Source: Acidobacteriota bacterium (GTDB lineage: Bacteria; Acidobacteriota; Terriglobia; UBA7540). From it: a DNA stretch of 9,170 nt. This document shows, piece after piece, positions 5,917 through 9,170 of the stretch. The notes below the pieces were generated by a model, which did not search any database, was not told the DNA's origin, and worked only from the letters and a program-made list of their open reading frames with translations. The position numbers and the translations under genes were made by a program. Location of the stretch: positions 1 through 9,170 of the forward strand of contig JAKAWN010000278.1 of assembly GCA_021827245.1 (NCBI GenBank), written 5' to 3'. The first letter of the stretch is position 1. Every line of letters starts with the position of its first letter.

Positions 5917-6447
5917 TTGCCACGGAAAACAGCCCCAAAAACTCCTTATGAGGCGGCGCTGGCCATGCTGGCGCGGCGTCCCTACTCGGTGGCGGAACTT
6001 CGTCGCGCGCTCGAAAAAAAGTTTCCCGCCTCCGAGGCCGTTCCTGACGTGATTGCGCGCCTCTGCCAGCTCGGCTATTTGAATGACTCCAAGTTTGCGG
6101 AAGCATACGCCTCATCGCTGGTCCGGGTGCGGGGCCTCGGGCGGCAGCGTATCCGGCGCGAACTGAAAAGCAAGCTGGTGGATTACCACGTCATCGACCG
6201 CGCCATCGAGAACGCTTTCGCGTCGGTCAGCGAACGCGAACTTTTGAAACGCACAATCGACAAGAAAATTCGCACCCTCCGCAAACCTCTCACTCGCTCC
6301 AAAGTCGCCTCCCTCTGCCAGAGCCTCGTCCGCCGCGGCTTCCGCGCGGATGATATTATGAAAGCGGTGCGCGCACGCCCGGAACTTACTTCCGTCGCAG
6401 AAAACGTAACTCTCGACGACGTGGAGGAGCCCGAGGGGAAATTATGA
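5917..6447 (+). CDS. recX: RecX-family recombination regulator
   Basis: RecX proteins bind RecA filaments in the cytoplasm and limit their growth. This product has 176 residues, within the family range, and is built from three-helix repeats. YEAALAMLARRPYSVAELRR (11-30) is the usual N-terminal repeat. LGYLNDSKFAEAYASSLV (52-69) and GLGRQRIRREL (73-83) are the most conserved RecX segments. SLVRRGFRADDIMKAV (136-151) is the final repeat. The tail (152-176) is acidic. The start is inferred as TTG 5917, because no ATG or GTG lies near the conserved start and AGG (5905-5907) is nine bases upstream. In many bacteria recX stands between recA and alaS. Here alaS does follow, after one intervening gene, while ilvE rather than recA lies upstream. 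Confidence 0.9.
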   Translation: MPRKTAPKTPYEAALAMLARRPYSVAELRRALEKKFPASEAVPDVIARLCQLGYLNDSKFAEAYASSLVRVRGLGRQRIRRELKSKLVDYHVIDRAIENAFASVSERELLKRTIDKKIRTLRKPLTRSKVASLCQSLVRRGFRADDIMKAVRARPELTSVAENVTLDDVEEPEGKL

Positions 6448-6504
6448 ATGGTGAATTATGGGTTCTGAGTCATGATTTCCACATTCCCGTTGTCGAATTG
6501 AAAA

Positions 6505-6964
6505 ATGGCAGAAGTTCCTGAAAACGGCGACAGCAGCCGGGTAGGACGCGGGCCCGCAGGAGAGGGGCAACGGGTCAAAATTCGCGAGCGGTCTTTTGCG
6601 TTTTCATTGCGCGCGATTAAGCTCTTTCAGCACCTGCAAAAGCAGAAAGATGGCACGGGTTGGGTGATCGGCAAACAGTTTCTCCGTTCGGCCTGCTCGG
6701 TGGGGGCAAACGTCGAAGAGGCGCAATCCGCCGAGAGCCGCGCTGACTTCATCCACAAGCTAGGCATTGCTCAGAAAGAAGCGCGCGAAACTCTTTACTG
6801 GCTTTGTTTGCAGGGGGGAATCACAAGTTGTCGCCACAGCAAAACTGAGCCCTCTGGTGAAAGAAACCGAGATAATAATTCGCGTTCTGGGTTCCATCAT
6901 CCCGACCACGAAGTATGGACGTAAGACCGGCGACTGCGTTGGAACCCAGAACTCAGAATTCTGA
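6505..6964 (+). pseudogene. Four-helix-bundle protein (S23/IVS-like family) with a +1 frameshift
   Basis: Frame one runs from ATG 6505 through SACSVGANVEEAQSAESRA and FIHKLGIAQKEARETLYWL (to residue 100), the hallmark of the small four-helix-bundle family related to proteins encoded in 23S rRNA intervening sequences. After the six-G run at 6813-6818 this frame becomes unrelated (ITSCRHSK...). The next frame continues the family correctly with ESQVVATAKLSPLVKETE and IIRVLGSII, and stops at 6962-6964. Removing one G restores a 152-residue protein. Only about 24 N-terminal residues are extra, and no good ribosome site precedes the ATG, so the true start is unsure. The gene lies between recX and alaS, a pair often adjacent. 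AATTATG and TTCTGAGT-like short repeats flank it, suggesting insertion. The function of the family is unknown. A sequencing error or slippage in the G-run would make it a live gene. Confidence 0.8.
6884..6952. repeat. Perfect 12-bp inverted repeat at the 3' end of the four-helix-bundle gene
   Basis: GTTCTGGGTTCC (6884-6895) and GGAACCCAGAAC (6941-6952) are exact inverted copies; an A-T pair extends the stem to 13, with a loop of about 43 bases. A further palindrome, TCAGAATTCTGA (6953-6964), covers the stop codon. TTCTGAGT (6463-6470), upstream of the gene, is the reverse complement of ACTCAGAA (6951-6958). It could fold in mRNA between this gene and alaS, or mark an insertion boundary. Confidence 0.5.
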
Positions 6965-6980
6965 ACGCAGAACCAAAGTC

Positions 6981-9170
6981 ATGAAATCAAACGAAATTCG
7001 AACCCGTTTTTTAGAGTTTTTCGAAGACCGCAGCCATCGCGTGGTGCCGTCGTCGTCGCTGGTGCCGGCGAACGATCCCACGCTGCTCTTCAGCAATGCC
7101 GGGATGAACCAATTCAAGGACGTTTTCCTCGGGCGCGAGAAGCGCGACTACACGCGCGCCTGCTCCTCGCAGAAGTGCGTGCGCGCGGGCGGCAAACACA
7201 ATGACCTGGAGCAGGTGGGCCGCACCCGGCGCCATCACACCTTCTTCGAGATGCTCGGCAACTTCAGCTTTGGCGACTATTTCAAGGCCGAAGCGATTCC
7301 CTGGGCGTGGGAACTGGTGACGAACGACCTCGGCCTGCCGAAGCAGAAGCTTTACGTCACGGTCTTTCGCGATGACGACGAAGCCGAAGACCTGTGGGAC
7401 AAGATCGTTCCGCGCGAGCGCATCTTCCGCTTTGGCGAGAAAGACAACTTCTGGCAGATGGGCGAGACCGGCCCCTGCGGCCCGTGCAGCGAAATCCATT
7501 ACGACATGGGCCCGGAGGCCAGCGACCTCGGCCATGCCGATTGCGCGTTTCCCTGCCTCGACGATTGCGGCCGCTACGTGGAGATCTGGAACCTGGTCTT
7601 CATGCAGTTCAACCGCGACGAGCAGGGCCAGATGACACCCCTTCCCCGCCCTTCCATCGATACCGGCGCGGGGCTGGAGCGGATAGCCGCGGTGCTGCAG
7701 GGCAAAATCTCAAATTTCGATACCGACCTCTTCAAGCCGCTGATCGATGAAGCCGCTGCGCTGGCGAACGTTGAATACGGCGCGAAGCACGACAGCGACG
7801 TTTCACTGCGCATCATCGCCGACCACGCTCGCGCCTCAACGTTTCTGATTTCCGACGGCGTGCTGCCCTCGAATGAAGGGCGCGGCTACGTGCTGCGCCT
7901 GATCATGCGCCGGGCGCTCTACCACGGCCAGACGCTCGGGCTGAAAGAGCCTTTCCTTTATAAGATGTCCAGCCACGTGGTGGACATGATGAAGGATGCT
8001 TATCCCGAACTTACGGAAACAGCACGCCACGTGGCCAGGGCCATCAAAATTGAGGAAGAGCGCTATGAGGAAACGACCCGGGTGGGGCTTGAAAGGCTTG
8101 ACGAAGCCAAAGTCCTGCTGAGGGACGGCTCGAAAGAACCCTTTGGCGAATGGCGAAAGAGCAAAGGGTGGCAGGGCGGCGCGGCGGCCGCGACCGAGCG
8201 CCTCGAAAACGGCAGAATTATAGGCCAGGATCTTTTTGTCCTGCACGATACCTTCGGCCTGCGCCCGGACTTCGTTCAGGACATTGTGAAGCACTACGGG
8301 CTGCAAGTTGATTTGGAAGGCTACGAAGCCGAGATGGAGAAGCAGCGCGAGCGAGCGCGGGCTTCGTGGAAAGGCGCGGAGAAGAAGGTCGCGGCTCCGG
8401 CCTACCAGGAACTGGCCGAGAAACCTCAGACGGTTTTCGACGGCTACACGCAGGTGAAATCTACTGATTGCAAAATTGTCGCGCTGGTCCAGAAAGGCCA
8501 GCAGGTCGCGGAAGCGAAGCCCGGGCAGGAGGTGGAAATCGTTCTCGACCACACGCCGTTCTACGCCGAAGCGGGCGGGCAGGTGGGCGATACCGGGCGA
8601 TTCTTCGCTCCGGACGGCGAGCACGAAGTGGCGCACATCACGGACGCGTACCGGCCGGTGAGCGGCGTGACGGCTCACAAGGCCGTGGCGCGGGATACGC
8701 TGCGCGTCGGTGACGTACTCACCGCCGTGGTTGATGCCGAGCGCCGCGATGCTATCCGGCGCAACCATACGGCGACGCATCTGCTGCACGCGGCGCTGCG
8801 AACGACGCTGGGCACGCACGTGAAGCAGGCGGGATCGCTGGTGGCGCCCGACCGGCTGCGCTTCGACTTCTCGCATTACGCCGAACTCGGCGAGCAGGAC
8901 CTGCTGGACATTGAAGATCTGGTGAACGCGCACATCCTGAAGAACGAAGAGGTGCGTACCGATCTGATGGACATCGACCAGGCGCTCCAGACCGGCGCCA
9001 TGGCGCTCTTCGGCGAAAAGTACGGCGACCGGGTGCGGGTGCTTTCGATTGATGACGGCAACTTTTCGCGCGAGCTTTGCGGCGGCACGCACGTCAGGCG
9101 CACGGGCGATATCGGCCTGTGCAAAATTGTTTCCGAGGGCAGCGTGGCGGCGGGCACGCGGCGCATTGAG
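6981..9170 (+). CDS. alaS: Alanyl-tRNA synthetase, C-terminal part outside window
   Basis: The first 730 of about 880 codons are present; the frame is open at the window edge. The enzyme charges tRNA-Ala with alanine and clears mischarged Ser/Gly. The class II catalytic core begins at residue 1: FSNAGMNQFKDVF (38-50), HTFFEMLGNFSFGDYF (86-101), GPCGPCSEIHYD and SIDTGAGLERIAAVLQG are all intact. The loop DCAFPCLDDCGRY has C188, C192 and C196 (C-x3-C-x3-C); cysteine-rich versions of this loop occur in other bacterial AlaRS. The editing domain has FYAEAGGQVGDTG, the H596-x3-H600 pair (NHTATHLLHAALR) and C700-x3-H704 (CGGTH), the expected zinc site. The C-Ala domain is cut off. The start ATG 6981 has no strong ribosome site and lies 16 bases after the preceding stop, so coupling to upstream transcription is likely. 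Confidence 0.97.
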   Translation, partial: MKSNEIRTRFLEFFEDRSHRVVPSSSLVPANDPTLLFSNAGMNQFKDVFLGREKRDYTRACSSQKCVRAGGKHNDLEQVGRTRRHHTFFEMLGNFSFGDYFKAEAIPWAWELVTNDLGLPKQKLYVTVFRDDDEAEDLWDKIVPRERIFRFGEKDNFWQMGETGPCGPCSEIHYDMGPEASDLGHADCAFPCLDDCGRYVEIWNLVFMQFNRDEQGQMTPLPRPSIDTGAGLERIAAVLQGKISNFDTDLFKPLIDEAAALANVEYGAKHDSDVSLRIIADHARASTFLISDGVLPSNEGRGYVLRLIMRRALYHGQTLGLKEPFLYKMSSHVVDMMKDAYPELTETARHVARAIKIEEERYEETTRVGLERLDEAKVLLRDGSKEPFGEWRKSKGWQGGAAAATERLENGRIIGQDLFVLHDTFGLRPDFVQDIVKHYGLQVDLEGYEAEMEKQRERARASWKGAEKKVAAPAYQELAEKPQTVFDGYTQVKSTDCKIVALVQKGQQVAEAKPGQEVEIVLDHTPFYAEAGGQVGDTGRFFAPDGEHEVAHITDAYRPVSGVTAHKAVARDTLRVGDVLTAVVDAERRDAIRRNHTATHLLHAALRTTLGTHVKQAGSLVAPDRLRFDFSHYAELGEQDLLDIEDLVNAHILKNEEVRTDLMDIDQALQTGAMALFGEKYGDRVRVLSIDDGNFSRELCGGTHVRRTGDIGLCKIVSEGSVAAGTRRIE

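Noticed and set aside
6813..6818. Programmed ribosomal frameshifting at the six-G run
   Set aside because: No stimulatory structure or known slippery heptamer with conserved context is evident; a one-base insertion or a homopolymer error is simpler.
7836..9092. A 418-codon open frame on the minus strand across alaS
   Set aside because: It is antisense to alaS, whose conserved motifs are intact, and the translation is His/Arg/Val-rich without domain signatures.

Overview
The window looks like chromosomal DNA of a GC-rich soil-type bacterium, most likely an Acidobacteriota member. This is inferred from three things: two enolase-superfamily enzymes carrying twin-arginine signals, long gene-poor spacers with short palindromic repeats, and a recX-alaS neighbourhood. 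No rRNA or other decisive marker is present, so the assignment is tentative.

Left part (1-2497). The 5' 242 codons of a Tat-exported enolase-superfamily protein run leftward off the edge. A gene-poor spacer of about 1.77 kb follows. It contains the C-terminal half of a ParE/RelE-type toxin gene, a 65-bp palindromic element, a decayed gene for a small exported protein (in-frame amber stop, then a frameshift), and a 120-bp MITE-like inverted-repeat element with a possible 4-bp target duplication.

Middle part (2498-4833). A small coiled-coil protein of unknown function (+) converges on a complete enolase-superfamily enzyme of the mandelate racemase type (-). That enzyme has every catalytic residue at mandelate-racemase spacing. 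Upstream of it, on the same strand, is a DUF4242-type small protein. The DUF4242 gene and ilvE are divergent. Their shared spacer holds two opposed extended -10 promoters and an imperfect 24-26 bp inverted repeat.

Right part (4834-9170). On the plus strand lie ilvE (branched-chain aminotransferase), a palindrome-rich spacer with three copies of GGTAGCGCA, recX, a four-helix-bundle (S23/IVS-like) gene broken by a +1 shift in a run of six G, and the first 730 codons of alaS. The recX-alaS pair recalls the recA-recX-alaS order of many bacteria. Here recA is absent from the window and the four-helix-bundle gene sits between the two as a probable insertion. I found no clearly new multi-gene system. 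The most interesting signals are the non-coding repeats, the gene remnants and the ilvE/DUF4242 control region.
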